Assembly: GCA_032209605.1 (NCBI GenBank)
Contig: JASFXZ010000010.1
Coordinates: 13,971,385-14,035,384, forward strand
Length of the DNA: 64,000 nt
Direction: 5' to 3'
Source: Mactromeris polynyma
Taxonomy: Eukaryota > Mollusca > Bivalvia > Venerida > Mactridae
Positions 44,901-53,767 of the stretch are shown here, in pieces (the stretch's first letter is position 1; the number at the start of each line of letters is the position of its first letter). The position numbers were made by a program, and so were the translations under genes. The notes under the pieces were generated by a model, which saw only the letters and a program-made list of their open reading frames with translations, had not been told where the DNA came from and made no database searches.

Positions 44901-47900
44901 AGTCAATGAGGGCGATTTATACCAGTTGTAAGAATACAGGTTAGTAACCAAGGGAGCAGTCATTGAGGGCGATTTATACCAGTTTTAAGAACATGTTTCG
45001 CAATCGACATGAAGGAAATAAACTGAAACTAAGAGTTGGCTTCTCAATTAGCAAATAATTGTACTCAAATTGGTATCTGACTTGTTTTGGCTTAACTGGT
45101 TGGTTCCTGGACTACTAACGAGCAGTGGCGCCTTTGTATGGAGTGTGAAGTTTGCGGTTCACCTTCGCTTAAGGTGGGAGTGTCATTCATTAATAACCTC
45201 GGATCGGGAGCCAGGCTGCTCACCTCTCAACCAATTTGCCTCCTTTGTTTATATTTTTGGTATACCCATCTAGACAGATGATCATCTAACACTATTACAG
45301 TAAAATCTGACGTAAAGACCAACTCGATAATAAGACCAACTTTATTTAAGAACACAATGTTCATGTCCATTTACAGTGTTTTGCTCTTTATTCAAACTCA
45401 GTATGAAGACTTCCTCAATAAGAAGACCAGTTTTCAAGGGTCCTAAGGGTGGTCTTGATGTTTTTCTGTATTTGCGTTCCAATATCGTGCGTGACTGAAG
45501 TGAATAAACTTGACCCTGAAACAACTGGTATCAATATACCAGAGCCATGTTCCTGGTTTTGTTGTGTCAATTGTCAATACTATCTCAGTAACTAAGCAGA
45601 CGTCATTCCCTGAGGTACAAATGAAGCAACAGATAATGAAATAGAATCATTGGCTGTCACAATCAATCGACATCCCTTGGTTTTTATCGTAGTGAGTGTT
45701 CCGAAGCCGAGGATTCCAAATGTTTATTTTTCCGCGCTTTTGGTCTTGTACTTTTAGTAATTCATCATCTCAAGATTCAGTATAAAATTGAAGTAAACAA
45801 TAATGAAGACAAAGCGGTCATATTTGCTAATTGATTAATCGGCATAATCAGAGTTCGATAGCCGAACCGAATCGATTATTCGACAAACCCGGACATTCCA
45901 CCGGAAACTTACACTCAACATTCAATAATTCTCAGAATTTACTCTTTTTAGTCTGAAAACTTGAGTGTGTGAAATGTATGAAAACGTCAAAGGAGTGCTG
46001 AATATTATGTGTGGTCCATTTTCCTAGAGAGTTTAGTGTGATTATGAAATATAGGAGTAATGATTGGATTTAGGTACCACACTTAGTAGCTAGGTACTTA
46101 AGGTACCACTCAGATTTCATCATTACTTCCGCACTCAAATCTCAAAGAAAATGGGCCACAAAGAATATGGACCCATGTAACATTATCATTCAGTTTCACA
46201 CTAAATATGAGTCACTATCGGACTCATGTAACATTATTATTCAGTTTCACACTAAATATGGGTCACTATCGGACTCATGTAACATTATCATTCAGTTTCA
46301 CACAAAATATGGGTCACTATCGGACTCATGTAACATAATTATTCAGTTTCACACTAAATATGAGTCACTATCGGACTCATGTAACATTATCATTCAGTTT
46401 CACACTAAATATGGGTCACTATCGGACTCATGTAACATAATTATTCAGTTTCACACTAAATATGGGTCACTATCGGACTCATGTAACATTATTATTCAGT
46501 TTCACACTAAATATGGGTCACTATCGGACTCATGTAACATAATTATTCAGTTTCACACTAAATATGGGTCACTATCGGACTCATGTAACATAATTATTCA
46601 GTTTCACACTAAATATGGGTCACTATCGGACTCATGTAACATAATTATTCAGTTTCACACTAAATATGAGTCACTATCGGACTCATGTAACATTATCATT
46701 CAGTTTCACACAAAATATGGGTCACTATCGGACTCATGTAACATAATTATTCAGTTTCACACTAAATATGGGTCACTATCGGACTCATGTAACATTATTA
46801 TTCAGTTTCACACTAAATATGAGTCACTATCGGACTCATGTAACATTATCATTCAGTTTCACACTAAATATGAGTCACTATCGGACTCATGTAACATTAT
46901 CATTCAGTTTCACACAAAATATGGGTCACTATCGGACTCATGTAACATTATCATTCAGTTTCACACTAAATATGAGTCACTATCGGACTCATGTAACATT
47001 ATCATTCAGTTTCACACTAAATATGAGTCACTATCGGACTCATGTAACATTATCATTCAGTTTCACACAAATTATGGATCACTATCGGACTCATGTAACA
47101 TAATTATTCAGTTTCACACTAAATATGAGTCACTATCGGACTCATGTAACATTATCATTCAGTTTCACACTAAATATGGGTCACTATCGGACTCATGTAA
47201 CATTATCATTCAGTTTCACACTAAATATGAGTCACTATCGGACTCATGTAACATTATCATTCAGTTTCACACTAAATATGGGTCACTATCGGACTCATGT
47301 AACATAATTATTCAGTTTCACACTAAATATGGGTCACTATCGGACTCATGTAACATTATTATTCAGTTTCACACTAAATATGGGTCACTATCGGACTCAT
47401 GTAACATTATTATTCAGTTTCACACTAAATATGGGTCACTATCGGACTCATGTAACATTATTATTCAGTTTCACACTAAATATGAGTCACTATCGGACTC
47501 ATGTAACATTATTATTCAGTTTCACACTAAATATGGGTCCCTATCGGACTAAATTTTGTAATTTGAGTGCTGAGTGTAAGTATCCATTATATACTCGGCT
47601 CAGATCCGGAAGTCCAGAGTTCGAGCCCTGCGGTGAGCGTGGTTTGATCATCATGAACTCCACAACCCTTATAACACGAGTAGGTGATACAACCGGTTAG
47701 TAACACAGGAAGCAGTCATCGAGAATCATTAGGATATACCTCAATAATAAGACCACCCTTTGGACCTATGAAAACTAGTTTTTTTATTGAGGTGGTCCTT
47801 ACTTTGAGGTTGAATAAAGAGAAAAAACAGTGAAGTGGACTTGAAAATCAATTTTGAGATGGTCTTTTTATTGAGACGGTCTTTAGCTGAGGTTTTACTG

Positions 47901-49160
47901 TATGCGTTGAAAAAAACTTGTTCCACAAGCGATGGAAAATAAATAAGTTTAACTAAACAAATAATGTCTTTGCCTGTAAATAATACAGATATCATGTTAA
48001 AATAGGAGAATTAATACAAGGAAACCTATATACTAAGACCACCCTTGGTTCTGATGAGAGTCGGTCTTAATTGGCACGTGGTCATATTATCGAGTGAGAA
48101 AAATTCAAGACTGGTGAAAATATGATCATATAAATGAGGTGTTCTGTTTTTCGAAGTGGAATTTAAAGGAGGTGTTAAAGTATTTTGAAATTGGTTTTTG
48201 TACATGGAATAATCATTGATTACGGAAGTTTATAAATCTTTGAAAACATTTCACAATTCAGCGAAAAGATAACTAGATAACATTCGGTAAAGTTATTTAT
48301 TTTGTATTCTTGAGTGAAACCGGAATTTAGTTCCCTTTTAACTAGTAAGGCCTAAAACTATGTTTATTTCATGTTTCCTGCCCCCCAAAAATAGGGTAGG
48401 TTGGTCGGAAATATATTTTGGAGTTTTTTTTATTTTCAAACGAAGCAAATTAAACATAGATTTAATTGAATATTTGTTAAAAGACAAATGCCCCCTTTTC
48501 TTTTGACATGGATAATTTGTAATCAAGGTGAATATAATGCTCTATTGCTGGAATAATCGTAAAGCGTCTAATAACTAGGCAGAAATATGAACCTAAAGAA
48601 AATTCACACAAAGAAATTTTAACAAAAAAATGAAAGTTTACCAAAAAGAAAAGAATGTTAGCACGCGGAAAAATGTTCTAGGGTCGGGGCAAAAAATAGG
48701 AAAGGTCGGGAAACCTGAAACAAACATATTTTTACGTCTAAGTAGATAACATTCATATTTGTGAAACAGTGAAGTAAGTGTGTCGAGTATGTTTAAGAGC
48801 AATTCCGAATAGTTACCATGCTGAACAAATTCTTTTATTATTGATAATAACATGCGTTGTGTCAAACTACTTAATTGTCAATGATGATCGATTTCTTTTA
48901 TGTTTTCGTGTGCGGTTATTAAAATAGTATTTCATTTTGTATAAAACAGCACAAGTTTTCAAAATGCGCACAAGAAAGCTACACATAGTTTTGGTTATTT
49001 AAACTGTCACATCAATAAAATTGTTAATGCACACCAAGTACTCGGATCTTGAAAAATCGAAACATCTCGGCAATTTCCGTAAATTAAGTGTAGGCCTATG
49101 TATATACATGTAGTAGATAAACTCATTATACTTACATAGAACTGTTGTAGATATTTTCAT
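35226..49160 (-). CDS. Gene 3: membrane-anchored mucin-like protein with duplicated transmembrane exon
   Basis: Exons 49136-49160 (coding part), 41363-42271, 39395-40039, 38675-38938, then either 38020-38122 or 37528-37630, then 35226-35283. All borders are GT..AG and the phases agree (1,1,1,1,2,0), giving 668 codons before a still unresolved terminal exon. Residues 1-22 form a signal peptide (starting MKISTTVLYC, ending LLADA). Residues 23 to about 600 are dominated by Thr, Ser, Asn, Ala and Pro, with many N-x-T sites: a heavily O- and N-glycosylated ectodomain by analogy with mucins. A short charged stalk (EEQKEMQQLKND) precedes one transmembrane helix at about 622-645, then a tail RCRQPKSFFEDVDGDLENPA. 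It should sit in the plasma membrane as a type I protein. A cell-surface barrier or adhesion role is inference. No ligand-binding domain is seen. Confidence 0.85.
36395..36560. mobile_element. MITE family C, copy 2 (decayed)
   Basis: AGCAACACCCTTCGGGAAAC, GGTTGTTGCTTTAGAGAGG and GGTTGTTGTTCAAGAG occur in family order. The terminal repeats are poorly preserved. Confidence 0.5.
36672..36806. mobile_element. Foldback family P, copy 6
   Basis: Left CACAGGAGATTTCAAGAATT and right ACTCGTGTCAATCTCCTGTG. Shortened centre. Confidence 0.74.
36960..37131. mobile_element. MITE family A, copy 12
   Basis: Begins CAGTAAAACCTCATTGAAAG and ends TTATTGAGGTTTCACTG, flanked by TATA on both sides. It lies downstream of the alternative transmembrane exon of gene 3, inside the same intron. 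Confidence 0.75.
37528..37630 (-). CDS. Gene 3 transmembrane exon, copy B (alternative)
   Basis: Acceptor gccacttag|ATTTAAAG and donor GTGAAAAG|gtaaga. 103 nt, same phases as copy A. It differs from A at 7 of 103 bases, giving four amino-acid changes (V to G, G to A, L to S, I to T), two of them inside the helix core. Homology to A stops at the exon borders plus the donor. The acceptor has a weaker pyrimidine tract than that of copy A. Confidence 0.82.
38020..38122 (-). CDS. Gene 3 transmembrane exon, copy A
   Basis: Acceptor ttatatttcag|ATTTAAAG and donor GTGAAAAG|gtaaga. 103 nt, phase 1 in, 2 out. It encodes KVSKQGYITG, then VIVLSLLLAAVIGGIITFF, then VVK: one membrane helix followed by basic stop-transfer residues. 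Confidence 0.85.
38675..38938 (-). CDS. Gene 3 exon 4 (Thr-rich end and stalk)
   Basis: Acceptor tatttaacag|CATCAACG and donor GATATATTAG|gtgaga. 264 nt, phase 1 in and out. It begins ASTASTTTVTDSTTGT and ends with the charged helix EEQKEMQQLKNDIL that leads to the membrane. Confidence 0.85.
39395..40039 (-). CDS. Gene 3 exon 3 (Ser/Thr/Asn-rich)
   Basis: Acceptor tttctcttcag|ATTCAACT and donor ACAAGAG|gtgatg. 645 nt, phase 1 in and out. Rich in Ser, Thr, Pro and Asn, with many N-x-S/T sites (NSTIDQ, NASVTT, NSTSNS). Confidence 0.85.
40040..41362. other. Gene 3 intron 2
   Basis: About 1.3 kb of AT-rich intron. No repeat family of the window was recognised in it. Confidence 0.5.
41363..42271 (-). 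CDS. Gene 3 exon 2 (Thr/Ser-rich repeat region)
   Basis: Acceptor tttgattctag|ATTGCAGC and donor TCGACAT|gtaagt. 909 nt, phase 1 in and out. It contains three imperfect copies of a unit with TTTVSNNTTTTSDLDTGTSS and NLSTITTEAPTAAAT, then Thr-rich runs. At DNA level it holds ACA/GCA-rich near-microsatellite tracts, so length variation between alleles is likely. Confidence 0.85.
42460..42714. mobile_element. Foldback family P, copy 7 (extra units in the right arm)
   Basis: Left CACAGGAGATTGTCACACG and right ACTCGTGACAATCTCCTGTG. The right arm has four GGGATAAAGGGAGAGAACT-type units against two in the left, so the arms are unequal. It ends about 190 nt upstream of gene 3 exon 2, in intron 1. 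Confidence 0.76.
43057..43232. mobile_element. MITE family A, copy 13
   Basis: Begins CAGTGAAACCTCGACAATAC and carries GGTCCATGAAAATACGGTCT. The right end AAGGTGAAGTTCCGAG is decayed. It lies in intron 1 of gene 3. Confidence 0.65.
43391..43523. mobile_element. MITE family C, copy 3 (right part)
   Basis: GGTTGTTGCTATAGAGTGG, then TATAGTATATTGTTACTG, then the right end TTGAGAGGTTGCACTG. The middle is homologous to the 73-bp unit amplified at 30,365. Confidence 0.65.
43735..43935 (+). mobile_element. SINE family S2, copy 3 (parent of a satellite)
   Basis: The head has GGTTAGGCCCTTGAATCATG and CGCGTGTTCGTATTCTG in the place of A and B boxes. The tail reads GTTAATAACCCAGGGAGCAG and runs without a break into the 57-bp tandem array. 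It lies in intron 1 of gene 3. Confidence 0.6.
43860..44990. repeat. Tandem array T5 (56/57-bp unit, about 20 copies) grown from a SINE S2 tail
   Basis: The unit contains GGTTAGTAACCCAGGGAGCA, GTCATTGAGAGTGATTTATA and CCAGTTGTAAGAGT. The SINE copy at 43,735 enters it without a break, and the same motif is single-copy in other S2 tails. It lies in intron 1 of gene 3. Confidence 0.88.
45299..45471. mobile_element. MITE family A, copy 14
   Basis: Begins CAGTAAAATCTGACGTAAAG, carries AAGAAGACCAGTTTTCAAGG and ends GATGTTTTTCTG. Confidence 0.68.
45908..47572. mobile_element. Possible foldback element enclosing array T6
   Basis: CTTACACTCAACATTC at about 45,909 is inverted at about 47,557-47,572 (GAGTGCTGAGTGTAAG). 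A second pair, CACTCAAATCTC and TAATTTGAGTGC, lies inside. The 51-bp array fills the interior. Confidence 0.5.
46166..47552. repeat. Tandem array T6 (51-bp unit, about 27 copies)
   Basis: The unit contains GGACTCATGTAACATTATCA, TTCAGTTTCACACTAAATAT and GAGTCACTATC. As 51 is divisible by three and the unit lacks a stop in one frame, a 461-codon frame results; this is not taken as a gene. It lies in intron 1 of gene 3. Confidence 0.92.
47590..47740 (+). mobile_element. SINE family S2, copy 4
   Basis: The B box is AGTTCGAGCCCTGCG and the tail ACCGGTTAGTAACACAGGAA then GCAGTCATCGAG. This is the same tail that is amplified at 43,860-44,990. It is followed at once by a family A MITE. Confidence 0.65.
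47742..47900. mobile_element. MITE family A, copy 15
   Basis: Carries CCTCAATAATAAGACCACCC and ends TTTAGCTGAGGTTTTACTG. It follows directly on a SINE S2 tail. Confidence 0.7.
48030..48180. mobile_element. MITE family A, copy 16 (decayed)
   Basis: CTAAGACCACCCTTGGTTCT and ATATTATCGAGTGAG mark the left half. The right end is almost gone. Confidence 0.5.
48346..48733. repeat. Interspersed repeat R2, copy 2
   Basis: Colinear with copy 1, with extra bases near GGGTAGGTTGGTCGG at the left and AACAAAAAAATGAAAG inside. It lies in intron 1 of gene 3. Confidence 0.75.
49136..49160 (-). CDS. Gene 3 exon 1, coding part (start of signal peptide)
   Basis: ATG then KISTTVL, ending at donor CTAT|gtaagt in phase 1. 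Joined to exon 2 it completes a classic signal peptide with an A-D-A cleavage motif, which is the main reason for assigning this distant exon to the gene. The intron is 6.9 kb. Confidence 0.72.
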
Positions 49161-49182
49161 TTTTCTGGCAACGCTGTTTAAC
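49161..49182 (-). other. Gene 3 exon 1, 5' untranslated part
   Basis: The acceptor ttccattttag|GTTAAAC opens the exon 22 nt before the ATG. This implies at least one more 5' non-coding exon upstream. Confidence 0.5.
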
Positions 49183-49309
49183 CTAAAATGGAAAGAAAAA
49201 GCAAATTGTAACATGTACAGTATAATATACTATCCAGAAGTACTGACAGAAATTGCTACTGCTAGCAGCAGTAATACGTATATACTACTGGTAGCAGCAT
49301 CAGCAGCCA

Positions 49310-49795
49310 TGCTGCTTCTTTAACAACCTCTCTTCAACAACATCCTCTCTCCATCAACAACCTCTCTCCATCAACAACCTCTCTTCAACAAGAAACTATC
49401 TTCAACAACCTCTCTTCAACAACAACCTCTTACCATCAACAACCTCTCTTCAACAAGAAACTCTCTTCAACAACCTCTCTTCATTAACAACCTCTCTCCA
49501 TCAACAACCTCTCTTCAACAAGAAACTCTCCTCAACAACATCTCTTCAACAACAACCTCTCACCATTAACAACCTCTCTTCAACAAGAAACTCTCTTCAA
49601 CAACCTCTCTTCAACAACAACAACTCTTCAACAGCAACCTCTCTTCAGCAACAACCTTTCATCAGCAACAACCTCTCTTCAAAAACAACCTCTCTTCAAC
49701 AACAGTCAAACTTTACAACAATATTTCTCTGTGGTAAGACTTCACTGACAATATCGCCTCCCTTGAGCAACGACCTCTAAACTATAGTCGAACTT
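49310..49795. repeat. Tandem array T9 (CAACAACCTCTC units) derived from family C
   Basis: Irregular units of CAACAACCTCTCTTCAACAA and CCATCAACAACCTCTC. The right side runs into CCTCCCTTGAGCAACGACC, family C sequence. It begins about 130 bp upstream of the acceptor that precedes gene 3 exon 1. Confidence 0.78.
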
Positions 49796-50091
49796 ATTTA
49801 TGAATTAAGAACTAAAATAGCATGCGGCGATGTTTTGAATGCCTAGAATGGGAAGTATTCATTATTAGTATGAAATTTATGAATATATTTAAATTCCACA
49901 TATTCAATTTACCTACATTTCAATTGATAATCTTAATAAAATTTTAATGCCTTACACTGACTAACACGAAATATAAAAATATATGTATGTAATTCTAAAT
50001 GCTTATTTACTTCCGTATATTACAACTATGATTATTGATTGATTTCAGATTATTGCACTTTCCGTGTTGAAATATTATGTATTTCTGTATA

Positions 50092-50454
50092 TACTGGTCG
50101 AAAGAGCTAACCCGCCTTTTTGTCCTTCGAAAAAATCTTGATTACATTGTGATCTGAACCGATGAAAATAACATCGAATTTTCGATAGTTCATTTCATTT
50201 GAGAATCTTGATTTCATTGTGATCTGAACCGATGAAAATAACATCGAATTTTCGATAGTTCATTTCATTTGAGAATCTTGATTTCATTGTGATCTGAACC
50301 GATGAACATAACATCGAATTTTCGATAGTTCATTTCATTTGAATCATAAACGTTACAGCAAACTGTGATCAAAATCAAGAGAATATGTACTGAACAAGTA
50401 GCCTTTTAGAAATTACACGATGTAGACTTGGCAAGTTAGCACTTTTGACCAGTA
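50092..50454. mobile_element. MITE family D, copy 2 (with internal triplication)
   Basis: Left TACTGGTCGAAAGAGCTAAC and right GTTAGCACTTTTGACCAGTA. A 70-bp internal segment is repeated about three times at 50,133-50,340. Confidence 0.75.
50133..50340. repeat. 70-bp triplication inside MITE D copy 2
   Basis: GAGAATCTTGATTTCATTGT, GATCTGAACCGATGAA and ACATCGAATTTTCGATAG are repeated about three times with only a few base changes. The unit itself has a palindrome (ATCGAATTTTCGAT). Confidence 0.85.
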
Positions 50455-50651
50455 CTGTTCCAATAACCGCATTTTCTGTTGAAGACATATTTAGTATATA
50501 ACAAGTAGAAAGAGGCGAAGTTTTTTCATTACAATCATGGATCAAATAAGTTTTTCTTAAGGCGATATTTTTTCTTGTTGTTAGTTGATCACAGAAACAT
50601 GATCGGAATCATCGAATAATGATTGTTAAACTGAAAAACAAATATAAGTAC

Positions 50652-50816
50652 AGTAAAACCTCACTTAAAGACCACCTCAATTATAAGATCATCTCAGTCC
50701 ATCAAGTCCATTGTCACTGATTTGCTATTTATTCAACCTCAATATTACGACCACCTCAATAAGGAGAACAGTTTTCAAGGGTACCAAAGGTGGTCTTATC
50801 ATTGAGGGTTTACTGT
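50652..50816. mobile_element. MITE family A, copy 17
   Basis: Begins CAGTAAAACCTCACTTAAAG and ends TTGAGGGTTTACTG. Near full length. Confidence 0.75.
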
Positions 50817-50844
50817 ATTTTTCATTGTTTTACTTCTTACTAAT

Positions 50845-51010
50845 GTGCAACCTTAAAAATAAGACTGCCATAATTGAATCTGAAGAAAGTCGATCTTATT
50901 AATGAGGTGGTCTGAATATTGGGTTAAAATACGGAATAAATACTAAAAACTGGTCTATGGAAATAAGGTTTTATTAATGAGAGGTGGTCTTTAAGTGAGT
51001 TTTAACTGTA
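50845..51010. mobile_element. MITE family A, copy 18
   Basis: Carries AACTGGTCTATGGAAATAAG and ends TTTAAGTGAGTTTTAACTG. The left end is decayed. Arranged head to tail with copy 17. Confidence 0.62.
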
Positions 51011-51032
51011 TTATATAATACTGTTTGACTGT

Positions 51033-51278
51033 ACTCAACGACACTTCTAAGTCCACACTTCGATTTTCATGGCTAACTTCGACATTTGTTGGAGTATTTT
51101 TATAAAACCTGGTCACAATCTTAACAAAATATTTTATTATATGAAAACATAACAAAAATAACAATCGGATACGAATCCGCTCAACCGTGACAGTTTTACT
51201 GCTGCTGGTCGAAATACTCCAACAAATGTCGAAGTTAGTCATGAAAATCGAAGTGTGGACTTAGAAGTGTCGTTGAGT
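51033..51278. mobile_element. Foldback MITE E (67-bp arms, one mismatch)
   Basis: The left arm begins ACTCAACGACACTTCTAAGT and the right arm ends with its exact inverse. Over 67 bp the arms differ at one base. The centre is about 110 bp and non-coding. Almost identical arms point to a recent origin or arm correction. Confidence 0.8.
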
Positions 51279-51426
51279 GTATGTATAAACAGACAGACAG
51301 AGAGATGCGTTAAATTATCAAACAGGATCTCGTTACGAAAAGATGCAAAACAATCTTGATTAACTGTCGTCTGGATTCGCTTGTGAATAATTTATGTGCT
51401 CTGTTTCTGTGTTAGTGACATATACG

Positions 51427-51618
51427 CATGTTTATTTAGAATCACATCACTTGAAGACCATCTCAACAACAAGACCACCCTAAAATTAAGAGCACAATTT
51501 TCAAGTCCATTTTCGCTGTTTTGTATTTTATTCAAATCTCAATATCAAGATCACCTCAATAAGAAGACCAGTTTTCAAGGATCCCAAGGGTGGTCTCATT
51601 ATTGAGGTTTTACTGTAT
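51427..51618. mobile_element. MITE family A, copy 19
   Basis: ACTTGAAGACCATCTCAAC at the left and TTATTGAGGTTTTACTG at the right. It sits directly before the 17-bp array, which starts with another family A end. Confidence 0.7.
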
Positions 51619-52165
51619 ATGTAGTAAAACCTCACTTAGAGACCATCTCGACATTGAGACCACCTCGACATTGAGACCATCTCGACATTGAGACCACCTC
51701 GACATTGAGACCACCTCGACATTGAGACCACCTCGACATTGAGACCATCTCGACATTGAGACCATCTCGACATTGAGACCATCTCGACATTGAGACCACC
51801 TCGACATTGAGACCATCTCGACATTGAGACCACCTCGACATTGAGACCACCTCGACATTGAGACCACCTCGACACTGAGACCATCTCGTCATTGAGACCA
51901 CCTCTACATTGAGACCATCTCGACATTGAGATAACCTCGACATTGAGACCACCTCGACATTGAGACCACCTCGACACTGAGACCATCTCGACATTGAGAC
52001 CACCTCGACATTGAGACCATCTCGACATTGAGACCATCTCGACATTGAGACCATCTCGACATTGAGACCACATCGACATTGAGACCACCTCGACATTGAG
52101 ACCACCTCGATATTGAGACCACCTCGACATTGAGACCACCTCGACATTGAGACCACCTCAGTAAT
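51619..52165. repeat. Tandem array T7 (17-bp unit, about 31 copies) derived from a family A end
   Basis: The unit is GACCACCTCGACATTGA with a common variant GACCATCTCGACATTGA. The array starts AGTAAAACCTCACTTAGAGA, a family A TIR, and leaves into family A sequence on the right. Confidence 0.9.
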
Positions 52166-52440
52166 AAGACCGTATATTCATGAATAAGTTTTTACTTGTT
52201 CTTCCATTTTTCAACTGGATAATCATACCTCCTAGAAAGTAAGACCCTCTTTCTCCAGAACCAATGATGGTCTTATTATTGAGGACCATCTCAATAATAA
52301 GTCCACCTCATTCTTACTAACACAAATTTCAAGTCCATTTTCACTGTAATGCTCTTTATTTAACCTCAATAATTAGACCACCTCAATAAGAAGACCAGTT
52401 TTCAAGAGTCCCATTGGTGATCTTAACAGAGAGGTTTCAA
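52145..52440. mobile_element. MITE family A sequence flanking the 17-bp array
   Basis: GACCACCTCAGTAATAAGAC continues out of the array into normal family A sequence (AACCTCAATAATTAGACCAC, AAGAAGACCAGTTTTCAAG) and ends GAGAGGTTTCAATG. The array thus lies inside a family A element or between two of them. Confidence 0.65.
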
Positions 52441-53767
52441 TGTTAGATTATATTACATTTAATGCAATGATAGACAACATTAACAGCGTACATACCGTGA
52501 TATTCAGAGCGTGAATCTAAACTCGCCATTTAAGAGAAAACAAAGTATAAAGCCGATGCGATCTCTGTCAGATACAGAACTAAACTCTTACCGTTATATG
52601 TCAAATTTCAGTGATATATTTTCCATCCAAATATTCCCAGCAAAACGATGTTTAAGCTCGGTATGAGCAAATACATTCACGTATCAGAGTTTATACACAG
52701 TGAGATTGAGTGGCTTAGCGGTCTCCTGTTATTTAATTTCCTTGATGTGTCCAACGTGATTCTGTTACGTTCATATTTTGAAATATTTCTTCCGCAACTG
52801 TTACTTTTAGTCATATATGTTTACTGCTCTTCAATCGTATATAAAGGAGATAATTTATCGTAATTTTATCTGGATTTGCATGTAATGATAAAATTATGGT
52901 AACCGAACAATTAAAAAAAATTGTTAAGCTGACCTTACCTCTAAATTTAGATGATAAGTATCGGATACTAATACATGCGTACATGTAGTATATTTCACAA
53001 ACAGGTAGTTCACACAAAGGTCAATATTTAAGGGTAATGCCCCAATATTTCATCAAACCTAAATTGAAACTGTAATAGCATTAAGGAAGGAATATATTTT
53101 ATTGATAATTATATCAGTTTTAGCATCAAGCAACAAATCTGATGGAAATTGCAATCTGTTCATCAAGCAGAAGTCATGATGACTTATGAAATTCCGTTAT
53201 CTAAAATATTTGAAAACTCCGATTTCTACCTAACCATCTAATAGTAATCAATAGCCGTGATTATTTTGATTATCTATATGAGGCATTTATCATTCAACAA
53301 CTATTAGAGTACTATTAAAGCATGTCAAATTGTACATTTTTTAATGGTAACAAAAACCGTCCTTAAAGACTGTTCGTTTGGCATAACCCTTTCTACTCGT
53401 AAAATGAACCCTACTCGAAACTATTTTGGATGTGTATGAGTGGGGAATTAAATTTTGGACAAACATTTTTACCTACGACCTTATACACAAAATCGGAAAT
53501 ATTCCTTATTATGCCCAGACTAATTATGCAAATAAATAACTACTCACAATGTACAAAATGTACAATTATTATTAATGAATGCTGAACGTGTCTCTGTACT
53601 CCGACTTTTACACGCGTCTTACATCGACAGTATAGAGAGGTGTATCCGTGGCTGGACTAATAAATACTATACTCCTCTTACAGATGATAAACAACACAAC
53701 ACAAGTCTGACTTCGAAATGTTTACAATGTGAAAGTGAGAGAGAGTTGCGGAATAAGCCCAAGCGAT
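52441..53767. other. Intergenic stretch between arrays T7 and T8
   Basis: AT-rich, with short chance frames only, apart from the candidate exon at 52,496-52,529. Confidence 0.4.
52496..52529 (-). other. Candidate upstream exon (possible gene 3 5' exon with a small ORF)
   Basis: The sequence from ATGGCGAGTTTAGATTCACG runs to a good donor, CACG|gtatgt. If spliced to 49,182 the frame MASLDSRSEYHG closes at once with TAA, giving a 12-codon upstream ORF. It could equally be an unrelated exon or chance. Confidence 0.25.

Noticed and set aside
44538..44963. Minus-strand frame of YNWYKSPSMTAPLVT repeats
   Set aside because: 57-bp SINE-tail array; the unit length is a multiple of three only in part of it.
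46167..47552. A 461-codon open frame, the longest in the window
   Set aside because: It is a 51-bp satellite whose unit happens to lack a stop in one frame. The protein is 27 near-identical 17-mers with no start context, signal or splice support, and a second frame is also largely open.
51610..52156. Overlapping minus-strand frames with VSMSRWSQCRGGLN repeats
   Set aside because: 17-bp array of MITE origin, open in more than one frame at once.
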